Below, one piece after another: positions 51,853 to 63,429 of a DNA stretch of 64,000 nt. The DNA comes from Lunularia cruciata. Taxonomy: Eukaryota > Streptophyta > Marchantiopsida > Lunulariales > Lunulariaceae. The notes under the pieces are model-generated. The model worked only from the letters and a program-made list of their open reading frames with translations, ran no database searches and was not told the DNA's origin. The DNA lies in assembly GCA_948567375.1 (NCBI GenBank), contig OX419757.1, forward strand, positions 27,776,001 through 27,840,000. Reading direction: 5' to 3'. Both the position numbers and the translations under genes were made by a program. The first letter of the stretch is position 1, and each line of letters starts with the position of its first letter.

Positions 51853-52882
51853 AGACAAGGTCTGAGTCCCTATATAGAAGGAAAGTGGTGCAATTGGGAT
51901 GCATATCTACATAGTAAGGAAACATGGAACACTAGATGGATCTTCATGTGTGATGGTAGCTCGGGTGATAGGACATTGAGCCAATTTGATAGGGGATGGG
52001 AAAAGGCCCAATAAAATGAGGTTTGAGCTTACAAAGGCCAACTAACATGAGGTTGGTTGTGGATAGCCCAATTCTATCCTTTATGCTAAACTCCATTTGA
52101 TCTTCCATGCTAAACTCCATGTGCTTATGATGGGTATCTACTTCTTCTTTTTTGTCAATTTTGGGTGATCTTACAACCTATGCTTATTTTTTTGTCAATT
52201 TTGTTCTCCACACCTTGTTGGATTCTAGAAACAAAAGTGTTGACATCGGCAACTTTTGTAGATTTTGGGTGGATCTTTACCAAGTTTGAAGGTGTGAAAG
52301 AGTGCTCTCCATACAATGATGAAAAATAATGTGACTTGTGTAGATGTATTCACTAAATTGTTATAGGCAAATTCCACCAATGGAATTAAGGTGTCCCACC
52401 TTTCTTGCTTGTCTAAGGTGAAGCCTTGAAGTAGGTCCTCAATAGTGCAATTAACTTGCTTTGTGTGTCTATTGATTTGTAGATGGTATGTTGTGGGCAT
52501 GGCTAGTTTGGTTTTGAAGACAACACATACTATTTTCCAAAAAAAAACTAGTGAATTGAGTGCCTTGATCAGTGATGAGCACTTGATATAGGCCATGGTG
52601 AGAGAAGACTATAACTAGGTACAATTGAGCTAATTGTGGAGCAGTCATATCTTTAGAATAAACATAGAATAAACATAGAATCATTTTGCTGAGTCAATCT
52701 ACAAAGACTACAATGGACAAACCTTGAGGTGGTCTTGGTAATTTATAAACCAGATCCATGATGATATATTCCTAATATTGCATAAGAGTAAGGAGTGGTT
52801 GAAGGAGTCCTATGGGAGCTTAATTAGAGGCTTCATTTTGTTGATAGAGTAGACAGCTTTGAACGTACTCCATCACATCATT
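51853..52882 (-). pseudogene. CHR-3 integrase
   Basis: The frame 52596-52225 includes LTITDQGTQF-like (shifted), MPTTYHLQINRHTKQVNCTI, LVEFAYNNLVNTSTQVTLFF and WRALFHTFKLGKDPP. It is homologous to 4481-4070. Many shifts. The zinc region at about 52750-52882 is cut by HSE-2 and resumes at 58521. Confidence 0.8.
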
Positions 52883-53297
52883 TGTAACAATATGGAGTTT
52901 AGTGACATAGTTAGTAAGGCTAACAAAGTAGAGAATAAGCCAAATTAGCCTAGAATATTCCAGAAGTATCTAGAAAGCTTCTTAAGAAGTGTCTCAACTA
53001 ACTTAACTTGCATCCCAAGTAGGTAGTTTCTAGAAGGAAGCTTCTAGAAGCTTCCAACTAGCTTGCAAGCCAAGTAGGTGACTCCTAGAAGGAAGCTTCT
53101 TGAGAAAATTCTTAGTTAACTTGGCTTGCACTCTAAGAAAGCAGCTCAAGGAAGGTTCTTAAGAAGCTTATCAAGAGCCTTGTATGCTATCTATAAATAC
53201 CAAAGCTGAAGCTCATGCTTGGCATTTGGAGTTTTCTCACATTCAAGTGTCCCAATGTAAGTTTCCGTTCTCCTATTTCTCTCCTTGGTCTTTTACA
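52883..53297 (+). repeat. HSE-2 5' LTR
   Basis: TGTAACAATATGG to GGTCTTTTACA. It carries GAAGCTTCTAGAAGCTTC at 53037-53054, four perfect alternating GAA/TTC units in a 20-bp palindrome, the strongest heat-shock-type site in the window. The TATA region reads CTATAAATACC near 53190. Confidence 0.93.
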
Positions 53298-53324
53298 TTG
53301 GTATTAGACCAGGAATGGAATGGG

Positions 53325-53530
53325 ATGGATGGAATTTATGGACCACTAAACTGTTGGGATTTTGGTATCCGAGTACTACCTAAGCATCGATTCATACATT
53401 TCATCACCTCACACTTTGGACAAGATTTTATGCATATGATCACCATATTTGAGGAAACCTTGTGCTTCCGGTTGTAACTTAAGAAGAACGGTGGACGTGT
53501 TGCTTCTATGTGTTAATAAATTAGATAGAT
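53325..53530 (+). pseudogene. HSE-2 leader ORF
   Basis: MDGIYGPLNCWDFGIRVLPK and SHFGQDFMHMITIFEET correspond to 31513-31737 in HSE-1. A small deletion and a frameshift break the second half. Confidence 0.55.
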
Positions 53531-53557
53531 TAGAGGTGGCATGATAGAGTAGCAACC

Positions 53558-54500
53558 ATGGTGGCAATGCCTGAGGTTATCCTTGCTATGCAGCAACAAA
53601 TCAAGCACCTTACTTGATTGTAGGATGAACAAGATCTTTGATGACAAGGGAACGTATAGAGAGTACCAATTCAAGAAGGAGAAGATTGAATTCAATTCCC
53701 TAACCCAAGGTACTTGAAAGCAAGAATCTCCCCGGTGCAGAGGAGAATTTTGTGTTTAACTCTAAATGTTATTTTGAAGCTACGAATTTGCAAGACAAGA
53801 AAAAATAGATTCTCTTAGCTTCTAGCCAATTGGATGGAGTAGCAAAGTTATGGAGGAGATTCCGAGTGGAGCAAGCTGAACAATAAAAATTTTCACCAAT
53901 CTTGACATGGGCAGAATTCAAGAGTGCAATAATTAATTGGTTCCAAGTTATAAATGCCACACGAGCTTCACGGGATAGGTTGGCAAAGTTGAAATAGATT
54001 GGCTTTGTAAGAAGTTACATCACAAAATTCTAGAGCACCATCATGAAAATTCCAAATATACTGGAAGTGAAGTTCTAGATCAATTTGTGAATGGCTTGAA
54101 GTCAAGAACCAAATTAGAGGTAATCATGGGAGAGCCAAAACACTTGGAGGAAGCCATGCGGTTGGCCAAACATTTTGACTCCTTGGTTGCACCAATAATA
54201 TGAGTCACAACTCCTTGGTCACTTACAGTACCCCAAACAACTTGGTCTTGACCTTGGCCCCCACAAAACCTACCAACACACTACACATGGGTAGAGGAGC
54301 CAACACTAATGGAGATTGATATCATTCAATGGAGACTACTTGGCACTATAGATAGAGAGAAACTGTGATAAAATGGTGGTTGTTTTTATTGTTGCTAATT
54401 GGGACATCGTATTGTTGAATGTCCACTCAAGAATGGGCAACCTCAACAAGTTGCCCAGATGGAGTTTGTGGAGTAAAATGATCAAGAAAATGAGGTATCC
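53558..54500 (+). pseudogene. HSE-2 gag
   Basis: From ATG 53558 (MVAMPEVILAMQQQIKHLT) to CFYCCxLGHRIVEC, a CCHC knuckle with one stop. Numerous stops and shifts between them. Confidence 0.75.
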
Positions 54501-55230
54501 TAGTAGTAGATTTTGAACCGCCTATTGGAGCTTGATTAGTTCCAATGGGATTGAAGGCTCAACTTATGCAAGTTTGCTTCACTTGCAAGGTACGATATCT
54601 AATCAGGGTTGTAGGACTTTTGGTTGATTCTAGAAGTTCAAAGAATTGCATGTCTGTGCAAGTAGCAAAGGAATTGGGTATTCTTATCAAGCTAATAATT
54701 GGAAGTAGATTGATGATGGCGGATGGTAAAAAGTGTTCTACATTTTGTACCTTGCATCTTGTTACCTTCAAGATTGTGAAGGAGTATTTGGAGTGTATGA
54801 GGTTTGTAATAGCACCTCTACACTACAATGTCATTCTAGGACTACCTTGGCTTTAACATCATAAGGTTCAATTTGATTGGACCCAATAACAAATTCAAGT
54901 ACAACACCAAGGTAGGAATTTCTGATTAGGTTGCCTAGCACCTCTTAGTAAGACACCTAAAAATAGTCAGTCCTAAGATGGGAATTTTTTCTAGAAGGTA
55001 GCCATAGAGCAAGCCTTGAAGGGAGATGAGTCCCAAGATGAGAAGTTTACCAGGAAAGCAGCCATGGAGCAAGCTTTGAAAAAGATGAGTCCCTAGATGG
55101 GAAGTTTTTTAGTGAAGCAGCCATAGAGCAAGCTTTGGAGGAAGATAAGTCTACTTTTACAGTATAGATCAAGCTGATTGCACAAGGACAATCTGAGGAG
55201 GGCCAAGAGTGTTATCAAGCAATGGTTGAT
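54500..55230 (+). pseudogene. HSE-2 protease and linker
   Basis: The frame 54545-54856 has LVDSRSSKNCMSVQVAKELG, where the active-site D-S-G is now D-S-R, and ECMRFVIAPLHYNVILGLPW. The linker with the about 60-bp repeats (DESQDEKF-like) follows to 55140. Confidence 0.8.
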
Positions 55231-55900
55231 CAGATAGTTCAGGAGTTTGCTGATGTGTTTCCGGATGATCTGCCAAAGGGATTACCCTTTGATTGTGGTA
55301 TGCCCTTCAAGTTGTTGCCAGGGAGTACTCCAATGAGTAGCCAATCTATTGGCTCTCACCAAAGGAGTTGGAGGAGTTGCAAATAACACTTAAGGAGTCA
55401 TTGGAGAAGGATTTCATATGACATAGCACCTCTTTGGGGAGCTCTGGTACTATTTGTTCCAAAGAAGGATAGAAGACTTTGTTTCTGTATTGATTACCAT
55501 AGGCTTAATAAGCAAATAGTGAAGAATGCATATCCCTTGCCTTGGATTGATGAGTTGCTTGATCAATTGAGTGGAGTACAATACTTTTCCAAGTTGGATC
55601 CTTGCAATGGCTATTGGCAAATCCCCATTGATAGGGAGGATGTGCAAAAGATTACCTTTCACACAAGGTTTGGGCATTTTGAGTGGAGAGTTCTATCTTT
55701 TGGGCTCACTAATGCTCTAGCAGTCTTCATGGATCAGATGCATTGGGTGTTGGATGGACTATTGGATTGATAGGTGGTGGTGTTCTTGGATGATATCTTA
55801 ATCTATAGCAAGATAGAGGTAGAACATGTGAATTATTTGTGAGAAGTCCTAAGATGACTACAATAATGGCAATTTTATCATAAGAAGTCAAAGTGTGCCT
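55230..55900 (+). pseudogene. HSE-2 reverse transcriptase
   Basis: [14 protein letters not shown], then [10 protein letters not shown], then the frame 55519-55770 with [40 protein letters not shown] and [16 protein letters not shown]. After a stop comes [15 protein letters not shown] (F-L-D-D box). Confidence 0.85.
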
Positions 55901-56600
55901 TTTGGCAAAGAGAAGTTACCTTCTTGGGTCACAAGATCTCATCGGAGTGGATCAAGATGGAAGAGGAGAAAATCAAAGCCATTATTGATTGGCCTACTCC
56001 AAAAGATGCTATAGAAGTGTGGGCATTTAATGGATTGGTCAGTTTTTACTAATGGTTCATCCATTATTATGCTCATGTGGTTGCACCATTGATTGACCTC
56101 TTGGACAAGAGCTCAAGCTTCCAGTAGACCACCAAGCACAAAGAAGCATTCTAGAATTTGAAACATATGGTGTCTTCAAGGCCCATTCTTCAACCATATG
56201 ATCCTCAACTACCCTGTGTGGTTGATTTTGATGCTTCTAACTTTGCAATTAGAGCCGTGTTACAACAAGAATTCCCAGATGGACTACATCTTGTTGCCTT
56301 TGTGTCTTGCTGACTAAATATGGCTAAAAGAAATTAATCTGCTTGAGATCAAGAACAACTTGAAATGGTATATGCCACCAAGGTATGGAGGCATTATCTC
56401 TTGGGGAAACAAGTGATCATGCAAACTGATCAAAAACTATTGTTATAGACCTTACACTTGGAACACATGAAGAGTCAACATCATTCATGGGAGGAACAAC
56501 TCCAATTGTTTGATACTAAACTTGAGTACAAACCAAGTAATTCCATGTCATCCCTTATGCTCTATCATGATGACCTAATTTGAAGTCTCTTCTTCTCATC
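55901..56600 (+). pseudogene. HSE-2 RNase H
   Basis: Connection FLGHKIS, then VVDFDASNFAIRAVLQQEFP (DAS motif) and VIMQTDQKLLL, where TDHKPL is degraded. Homologous to 34089-34760. Many stops. Confidence 0.8.
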
Positions 56601-57760
56601 ATGGCAGTAATTATAATGGTGTCAATTGACTCCAAGGTCCAAAATGAGTTTCAGTCAGCTCTACAATAGGATCCCTTCTTCCAAATGGTACATGGCCATC
56701 TTACAACATGCAACAAGGAATACAACACCTCCTCCTTCAAAGAAGCCCTCCTATTCCATGAGGACCAGATCTATGTTCTAGCCAAAGGTGATCTTGAACT
56801 TATGCGCCTACCAATAGTTGGTCACATGGGTGTGGACAAGACCTTGGGTACTCTCCAATGCCAATGGTGGTGGCCCAACATGACACAAGATGTTTGAGAG
56901 TTTGTTCGATTGTGTGAGAGCTGCCAATGTTACAAGGCCAGCAACCAAAAGCTGAGTGGACTCCTTCAACCACTCCCCATTTCATCTGCTCAATAGGAAC
57001 ATGTGAGCTTGGATCTCATCACATCCTTGCCCAAGACAAAGCAAGGACACATAGTAATCATGGTGTTTGTGGATAATCTTAGTAAGCAAATCCACTAAGC
57101 ACCAACCTTTGATACCATGGATGCTCCAACCTTAGCGCAAATCTACTTCAATAATATCTTCAAGCATCATAGGATGCCATGTGTACTCATATCCAATCAT
57201 GATCCTTGATTCACCAAAATGTTTTGGCAAGCACTCTTCCAAATACTTGGCACCAAGCTTGCTTTGTCCACTGCCTATCATTCTCAAACTGATGGACAAA
57301 CCAAATGTGCAAATCATACCTTGAAGGATATGTTGCATACTTTTGTCAATGTCCACTATACCAATTGGGATGAATGTCTTACAACTACAAAATTTGCCTA
57401 TAATAATTCCAAATAAGCAAGCACTGGATTTTCTCCTTTCTTTCTTAATTTTAGCCAAGATCCACTTGTTCTAGATTCTCTTCTTGCTCCTCCTCCATCT
57501 TAGGTCCCTCATACTTCAACCTTCTTGACCACCATATCCCAATCTCTCCAACAAGCCAAATGTCACCTCCTTGTTCCTCAAAATTGTCAAAAACAATATG
57601 CGGACTACCATAATCATGATCTCACCTTTGCAATTGGTGATAAAGTCATGCTATCTTCTAGTAACCTACCCCTCCCACTTGATACCCAAGTTCATAAAGT
57701 CACCCTTAATTGGATATGACCCTTTGATGTCACCCAAATCATCTCTCTTCTTGCTTATCT
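56601..57760 (+). pseudogene. HSE-2 integrase
   Basis: The frame 56685-56897 covers the zinc region (VGHMGVDKTLGTLQ, WWWPNMTQDV). The frame 57219-57416 covers LALSTAYHSQTDGQTKCANH, where the catalytic Glu is Lys. The C-terminus has FAIGDKVMLSSSNLPLPL. Confidence 0.82.
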
Positions 57761-57767
57761 ACTTGCC

Positions 57768-58169
57768 TTGCCTTGTCATATGCACATCTACCCTATCTTT
57801 CACATTTCCAAGCTGAAACCCTTTGTTCCTAACATATCTTCTTTTTCTTCTTGTGTCCAACCTCTTCCTCTTCCCATCCCTATCAATGGTCATAAGGAGT
57901 ACGAAGTTGATTGTATCCTTTCACATTGTCACATTCAACAAGGACACCGACAACATACGGAGTATAAGGTCCTTTGGAAAGGGTATCCCCTTCATGATGC
58001 CATATGGGAACCTCTTTCTTACCTCCTCAATGCACAAGCGGCCATCCAAGAGTTTGAAGCTTCAATGGCAACAAGGATGTCATCAACTAGCGGTGGGGGA
58101 ATATGTAACAATATGGAGTTAAATGATGTAGTTAGTAAGGCTAAAAAAGTAGAGAATAAGCTAAATTAG
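57768..58169 (+). pseudogene. HSE-2 chromodomain, open into the 3' LTR
   Basis: 133 open codons: HVSKL-like start (FHISKLKPFVPNISSF), EYEVDCILSHCHIQQ, TEYKVLWKGYPLHDAIWEP, QAAIQEFEASM. It runs 66 bp into the 3' LTR before its stop, just as in HSE-1. Confidence 0.87.
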
Positions 58170-58515
58170 CCCTGTATATTCCAAAAGTATCTAGGAAGCT
58201 TATTGGGAAGCTTCTTGACTAGCTTAACTTGCACCCCAAGTAGGTAGCTTCTAGAAGCTTCCAACTAGCTTAGCTTACATGCCAAGTAGGCAAATTCTAG
58301 AAGGAAGCTTCTTGAGAAGCTTCTTGGTTAACTTGGCTTGCATTCTAAGAAAGTCGCTCAAGGAAGCTTCTTGAGAAGCTTATCAAGAGTCTTTTATGCT
58401 ACCTTTAAATACCAAAGCCGAAGCTCATGTTAGGTATTTGGAGTTTTCCCAAATTCAAGTGTCCTAATGTAAGTTTCCATTCTCCTATTTCTCTCCTCAG
58501 TCTTGGTCTTTTACA
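58104..58515 (+). repeat. HSE-2 3' LTR
   Basis: TGTAACAATATGG to GGTCTTTTACA. TTCTAGAAGCTTC lies at 58249-58261. Preceded by GGTGGGGGAATA (polypurine tract). Followed by TCATT. Confidence 0.93.
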
Positions 58516-59300
58516 TCATTACTCATCTTGGACCAATAATAATGGCATTTGATTGCATCTAAGGTCTTTTCCACTCCAACATGAATTACAATGGTGGAAT
58601 CATGATATTTTGCTAGGATGGTGGTTCTTAGGTATGGGGCATCCGAGATCCATAACTTGTCATCACAAAAGGTGAGTTCTTGTGTATTGGTTACGCCTTT
58701 GGATGATTAAGCTCTTACAATCTATGAGAAAATTTTGTAGCAATAAGAATCCTTGATCAAAATTTAAGGTTCATCTTAACCTCTACCACCAAATGTTTTG
58801 CCATATGCATTTAGGTTAATGCATCTACAAGTTGCTTCTTGCCTTCTACATATGTGATCATCATGTTCAACCTTTGTATTTACTCTACCCACCAAATACA
58901 TCAATGAGAAAGATCTTTATGTGTCTTGAGGTAGACTAGAGGTTTGTGGTATATCTCTACTACAAATGCCTTTGTGCCAAGATAGTGCTTCCATTGCTTA
59001 GTTGCAAGGAAAATGGTCAAATCTTCTTGTTTGGTGATGTGATAGTTGTATTCTACCAAGAGAAATATGCAACTGGATGTCATCCATCATTTTATTCTTA
59101 TTGTAAGACTGATCCTATCACAACAATTGATGCATCTATAGCCAACTTGATTGGATGGTTTATGTCATACCATTTCAAGATTGGTGCATGTAGTAATTTA
59201 TTTTTAAATTCCTTAAATGCCAATTCTTGTGTAGTCCTCTACATCCACTTCTTCTCCTTGCCAAGTAGTGCCTTTAGAGGTTATGTGACCTTGGAGAACT
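58516..59300 (-). pseudogene. CHR-3 integrase zinc remnant and RNase H
   Basis: After the TCATT duplication the CHR integrase zinc region resumes (ATTACTCATCTTGGACCAAT is the counterpart of 4788-4807). The frame 59083-58901 has HITKQEDLTIFLATKQWKHY, LGTKAFVVEIYHKPLVYL, the RNase H box with TDHKPL changed to IYHKPL. Confidence 0.8.
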
Positions 59301-60110
59301 CCTTGACAAATTGATAAAAATAAGCTCATCAATCCCAAGAAATGCTTGAGTTGAGTTTGATCTTCTAGAGCACCCTATTTTTGGATGACCTCTATCTTCT
59401 ATTAACATTTGGATACCTTTTGCATTTACTCTATTCCCAAGTAGTAAACTTTAGACTTGCCAAACTTGCACTATGAGATTGTGGCATACAACTAATTCCG
59501 TCATAGAATTTGGAGGACTTCTTGTAGATGTTGCTTGTGCCACTTCATTGTCCTACTATAGACTAAGATGTTATCAGGGAAAATAACAACAGATTTATCA
59601 AAATATAGAAAGAAATATATCATTCATCAAACTCATGAAAATAATTGATACTTTGGTGAGGCCAAATGGCATCCTTAGGTACTCAAAGTGACCATACTTT
59701 GTTCAAAAGTCAATTTTGTGTACCTCTTCCTCCATGATCTTGATTTGGTTGTAGCCGCTCCATAGATCAAGTTTGGTGAAGCATTTTTCTCCATTAAGTT
59801 GATTAAACAAGTCATCCATGCAAGGAAATGGATTTTTTTCTTCATCATTCGTTGATTTAGGCCCCAATAGTCAATGCATATGTAAATTGTACCATCTTTC
59901 TTCACAAACAAGATAGGAGCCCTACATGGTGATATATTGGATTTGATAAACCCTTTTTGTAGTATATCCTTGATTTAAAGCTTAAACTCCTTTAACTCAT
60001 GAGATGATAGTCTATATAGGGCCTTACAAGGAGGTGTCTGCTTGGGAAATATCTTATTTTATGATCTACTTTGCTTTTTGGTGATAATCTTGAGGGTAAA
60101 TCATCAAGAA
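59301..60110 (-). pseudogene. CHR-3 reverse transcriptase
   Basis: The frame 59911-59675 reads MFVKKDGTIYICIDYWGLNQ, and further broken frames give GAATTKSRSW, GHFEYL, MPFGLT-type phrases and a catalytic box near 59560-59600. Homologous to 5660-6370 and 24674-25600. Confidence 0.78.
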
Positions 60111-60640
60111 AGACATCTTGAAACTCATTAAACATATCTTTCAAATTCTCAAGAATTTATCAATTGAGTTATGCACTTTAGACTTCTTTTATTAGACCCA
60201 TGAAAAATTTATTTGTCTTATCAATAAATATTATCCTTATGACATAAAGAGGCAGTTCTTGCTTTTGCAATTTTTCTCTATCCCTAATGATCTTCCATTG
60301 CTTAGTTCTCACTACTTTTTTTCTCCAATTGACCATGGAGTTGTGGCATTCTATCCATTGCATGCCTAAGATCACATCATAACAAGCTAAACATATCACT
60401 TGCCACTCAATTTCTTCCTAATACTCTCCTACAAAGAGTGTTACCTTTCTAGGTAGAATTCAATCTTCTATGTCTAACCATTAAGTAACTCTACTTCTTC
60501 ATTCTAATCACTGTCTCGTTCCATCCCTTACCTTGTTGCAATAAAGTGAGACAAGAAATTCTCTATTGCTCCAAGGTCTATCAATACTCTCATCTTATTG
60601 CCTTCTAAGACTCCATTTATGACAATTTGTGTTCTTCCTC
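60111..60640 (-). pseudogene. CHR-3 protease
   Basis: The frame 60399-60178 has CLACYDVILGMQWIECHNSM and VNWRKKVV, the retropepsin end. The active-site part near 60540-60600 is decayed. Confidence 0.7.
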
Positions 60641-61349
60641 AATTTTTGTGCACTTGTCTTCTTCCTCCCCTTGCTTTTACTCTTCTCTACTGAGCTAGTA
60701 AGGCTACAAGATACATTTACATCCAATCTTCATTTTGCAATATGATTTTAGCATCTTCTTCTTCAATTTGTCTCTCCATGTTGTTCAAAAGTTGCTTTGG
60801 AGGCCAAGGGCCTCTAGAAAGGCAAGTACAACAATTGATAGTTATGTGACCAAATTGGCCACAATTTTAACAATATTATTGTTCTACTTGAGCCCCTTCC
60901 TCTTGTAGGACTCCATATCTCCTTTCTTCAACCCGTCTCCATTGTCCTTGGAGCAATTGTGCTCCTTAGTTTCAAAACTAAATTTTGACCAATTGCATAG
61001 GATTTGGTCCACCAATGTTGAGTCAAGACTATCTTTTCACCTCCTCCAAGCATTCTTGCTATTCTTTGAGCATATGCAATGGCTTCAAAAATAGTGCAAG
61101 GATTTTTTACCATTACTTCACCTTTTAACCGTTGTTTGAAATTTTCAAGAGCTTTTGCTAGACTTATATTAGTTATCACAACCTGTAGATCAAGAAATGC
61201 ATTCATGTACTCTTCCATGTTGTTCTTCTGCTTCAACCTCCATGGTTAGGTTTAAGCTATTTGTATGGAATCCACAGCTTGGAATTCTTTAGAGCCCTTC
61301 TTGCATTACCATCCCAGTGATCTCTCTTCCTTCTACCAAAATGAATAAT
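60641..61349 (-). pseudogene. CHR-3 gag
   Basis: The frame 61236-60928 has NNMEEYMNAFLDLQVVITNI, then FKQRLKGEVMVKNPCTIFEA, collinear with 26727 in CHR-1. At about 60835-60880 is CxNCGQFGHITINC, a knuckle with one stop. Nucleotide similarity to CHR-1 continues to about 61349 and then ends at the Harbinger relic. Confidence 0.8.
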
Positions 61350-61354
61350 TCATC

Positions 61355-62004
61355 TCTTGTCGTTGCATACAACCTGACCATTGATAGAGTAAAATCCCTT
61401 TTGACAAAAATATATTTCCCCATCTTTTTAAGAGGTCATTGTGACAATCTGAATGAAGTCCCATCCACTTAACCCACACACATAGGAAATCCTTTTTGCA
61501 CAAAAACTATAGAAAGTCTTGACCTCTCCTCCATATCCAACCATTTTACCTCCTTGCATAATATAGAAATAAGTGTTGTCATTACTTGTTTTATAGATAC
61601 TATTGTAGAGCTTGCACTAATTCCCTATAAATTTAACTCTCTTGCCACACTTGCTCCATTGCCATGATGGCCAAGCCTATCAAGAGCAAGGGCAACCTAC
61701 ATCCACATAGGAGTTTGTGTTCTTTTAGAGGAATTTCTAAATACTATATGATTTTGTATAACTTTTTTATAGCTTGGACTGATAATAAATCCATTCTAGT
61801 ATGTTTTCTAAATGCCTGAGCATCCAATCGTTGAAAATATTTCAGTACAAACTCATTGCTTTATGTACATTGCACTCTATCTTGCTGATAACAAGATTCC
61901 AATGTATAATTCTACCTTCTTGTAAGTACCCCGATAGAATCTTCTTCATCATATAAGCTCCATTCATTCCATTCAAGCAACTCCTCAAGATTGTCACTCT
62001 CCAT
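61355..62004 (-). pseudogene. PIF/Harbinger transposase pseudogene
   Basis: From ATG 62004: MESDNLEELLEWNEWSLYDE (acidic start), FVLKYFQRLDAQAFRKHTRM, then RLGHHGNGASVARELNL, STIVSIKQVMTTLISILCKE, VKWLDMEERSRLS, GFPMCVGxVDGTSFRLSQ (V-D-G-T with the first catalytic Asp) and EIYFCQKGFYSINGQVVCND. This is the sequence path of Harbinger-type DDE transposases (RLGH-G, VDGT, YS-N-Q-V). Two frameshifts and several stops. The C-terminal third, with the other catalytic acids, is missing, cut where CHR-3 begins. It would catalyse cut-and-paste transposition; this copy is dead. Confidence 0.8.
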
Positions 62005-63362
62005 TTCCACCTGCAACATCAATTGGATTGATTTTGCAATTCGCTAAAGCTTAATAATGCAGGTGCTTGTGTGAGGTATCATTGATGGCTTTGATCCAAC
62101 TATAATGATTTTTTTATTAAAGTATAGAAATCATACGTATTGAGAGAATCATAAGGTATTTTAGAGGAAGAGCCGAGAGTAAGGGAGCTCAAATTTTGCC
62201 ATCAAAATTGTGCTCATAAGGTGTATCAAGAAGATGAGAAAAGCACAAGGGTAAGGAGCAGCTCAGATTCCACAGTCAAATTTGCACTCACATTGCCCAT
62301 ACAGGGTGTATCAAGAAGAGGAGCAAAGAGCAAGGAGAGCGTGCACACATTCGCAAGGGAACACAAGAAGGGAGACGCAATGTGAACCAAACCAAGTGTG
62401 GTGAAGATGTTAGACTTGCAAGTTGGATGAGCTATAGCTCTCTTCTTAATGAATGTCATTAGCAAGAATTAAAATTCAAAATCAGGCAATTATGTGAAAT
62501 TAATCTATATGGATATGTGTGGGAAATGGACCATCCCAATATAACTCTATGGATCATGATTTCAAATCCCTGTATAATTATTATAGTTATTGCTATGGGT
62601 CTTCATAAAGAACTTTTGATATTGTCTTTTACTATCCATAAAAGTTATACTAATTACCCATAAAACTGTTATGGAATCTTACAAGTACCCTAAATGCTAT
62701 ATTTGAAACTCCTTATTGTGCATGTAGCTTATATGTACCCTAAATGCTATATTTTGAAACCCCTATTGTGCCTATAGCTTATGGGTAAAGGTGATCATGT
62801 AACTATTAATTCTCACACATCAGCAATAATCAATCATTTGGCATAGTGTTACTACCTTGTACCCAATTTGAAAAAAAAATTGTTTAGAATGGCACGGAAC
62901 AAAGAATTTGGATTTGATAGCTAGATCCAAAAAAATCAAAAGAGACTAGAAATGTTCATGAAATGGCCAAGAAGTGTAGGAGAGAACAAAAGTGATCTAT
63001 GGGAAACTATGAGAGTCATTAAAATCGGGAAGGTGTCGCTAGTGACTTTGTGACATGTATTGTGACAATGCATCTAGGAAAGTATAGGAACCAAGACTTT
63101 GAAAATTTTGAAATGTGAACATGGGAAAGTATTGGAACTCAGAAGTTGAAATATTTGAAATGAGAAAGGGCAGTACTTTTATTAACATTTTCAATTGAAT
63201 TTTGGAAGTTTAGTTCATGGGAAATATATAAATTGCAATCAAGTTTAAGCATAGTTTCATGTGTAGAAATGTATATAGTTGATGGAGATGTAAGGAGGGT
63301 GTTGTGGCTGTATAGATAGGTGATTGATGTAAGGGGTGTTGTTATACGAAGTCAGAGGAGGC
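62005..63362. other. Non-coding stretch with short repeats
   Basis: No gene recognised. Two degenerate units of about 90 bp lie at 62165-62345 (each with GTGTATCAAGAAGA and AGCA-rich parts). A clear 50-bp tandem pair lies at 62685-62787. Confidence 0.5.
62685..62787. repeat. Tandem duplication, 50-bp unit
   Basis: GTACCCTAAATGCTATATTT starts at 62685 and again at 62735; both are followed by GAAAC, TATTGTGC and TAGCTTAT. Confidence 0.85.
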
Positions 63363-63412
63363 ACTTTATGGATGGGAAAGTGAAGAATCCTTCACTTTCC
63401 CATCCATAAAGT
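63363..63412. repeat. Perfect 23-bp hairpin with 4-base loop
   Basis: ACTTTATGGATGGGAAAGTG plus AAG (63363-63385), loop AATC, then the exact reverse complement (63390-63412). No T-run follows on either strand, so it is not an evident terminator. Confidence 0.9.
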
Positions 63413-63429
63413 CCTTCAGAATTTCTGCA

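Larger units (their letters stand above)
52883..58515 (+). mobile_element. HSE-2: older, full-length HSE chromovirus
   Basis: 5633 bp flanked by TCATT at 52878-52882 and 58516-58520, with LTRs 52883-53297 (415 bp) and 58104-58515 (412 bp). Same module order as HSE-1. It has far more stops and shifts and less similar LTRs than HSE-1, so it is older. It sits in the CHR-3 integrase zinc region. Confidence 0.93.
51031..61349 (-). mobile_element. CHR-3: third long chromovirus copy, broken by two insertions
   Basis: The minus strand from 61349 down reads gag, protease, RT, RNase H, then HSE-2 (58515-52883), integrase, then a TAT solo LTR (51852-51172), and chromodomain-region remnants to about 51031. 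It is homologous to CHR-1 throughout but more decayed. No LTR of its own is seen: the gag end abuts a Harbinger transposase relic at 61350 and the other end fades near 51031. It is therefore truncated on both sides. Confidence 0.82.

Noticed and set aside
61250-61349. Minus frame reading NARRALKNSKLW as an extension of the Harbinger transposase
   Set aside because: The DNA here aligns with CHR-1 gag at 26735-26807 (shared AATGCAAGAAGG and flanking bases), so it is gag in another frame and the resemblance is probably fortuitous.
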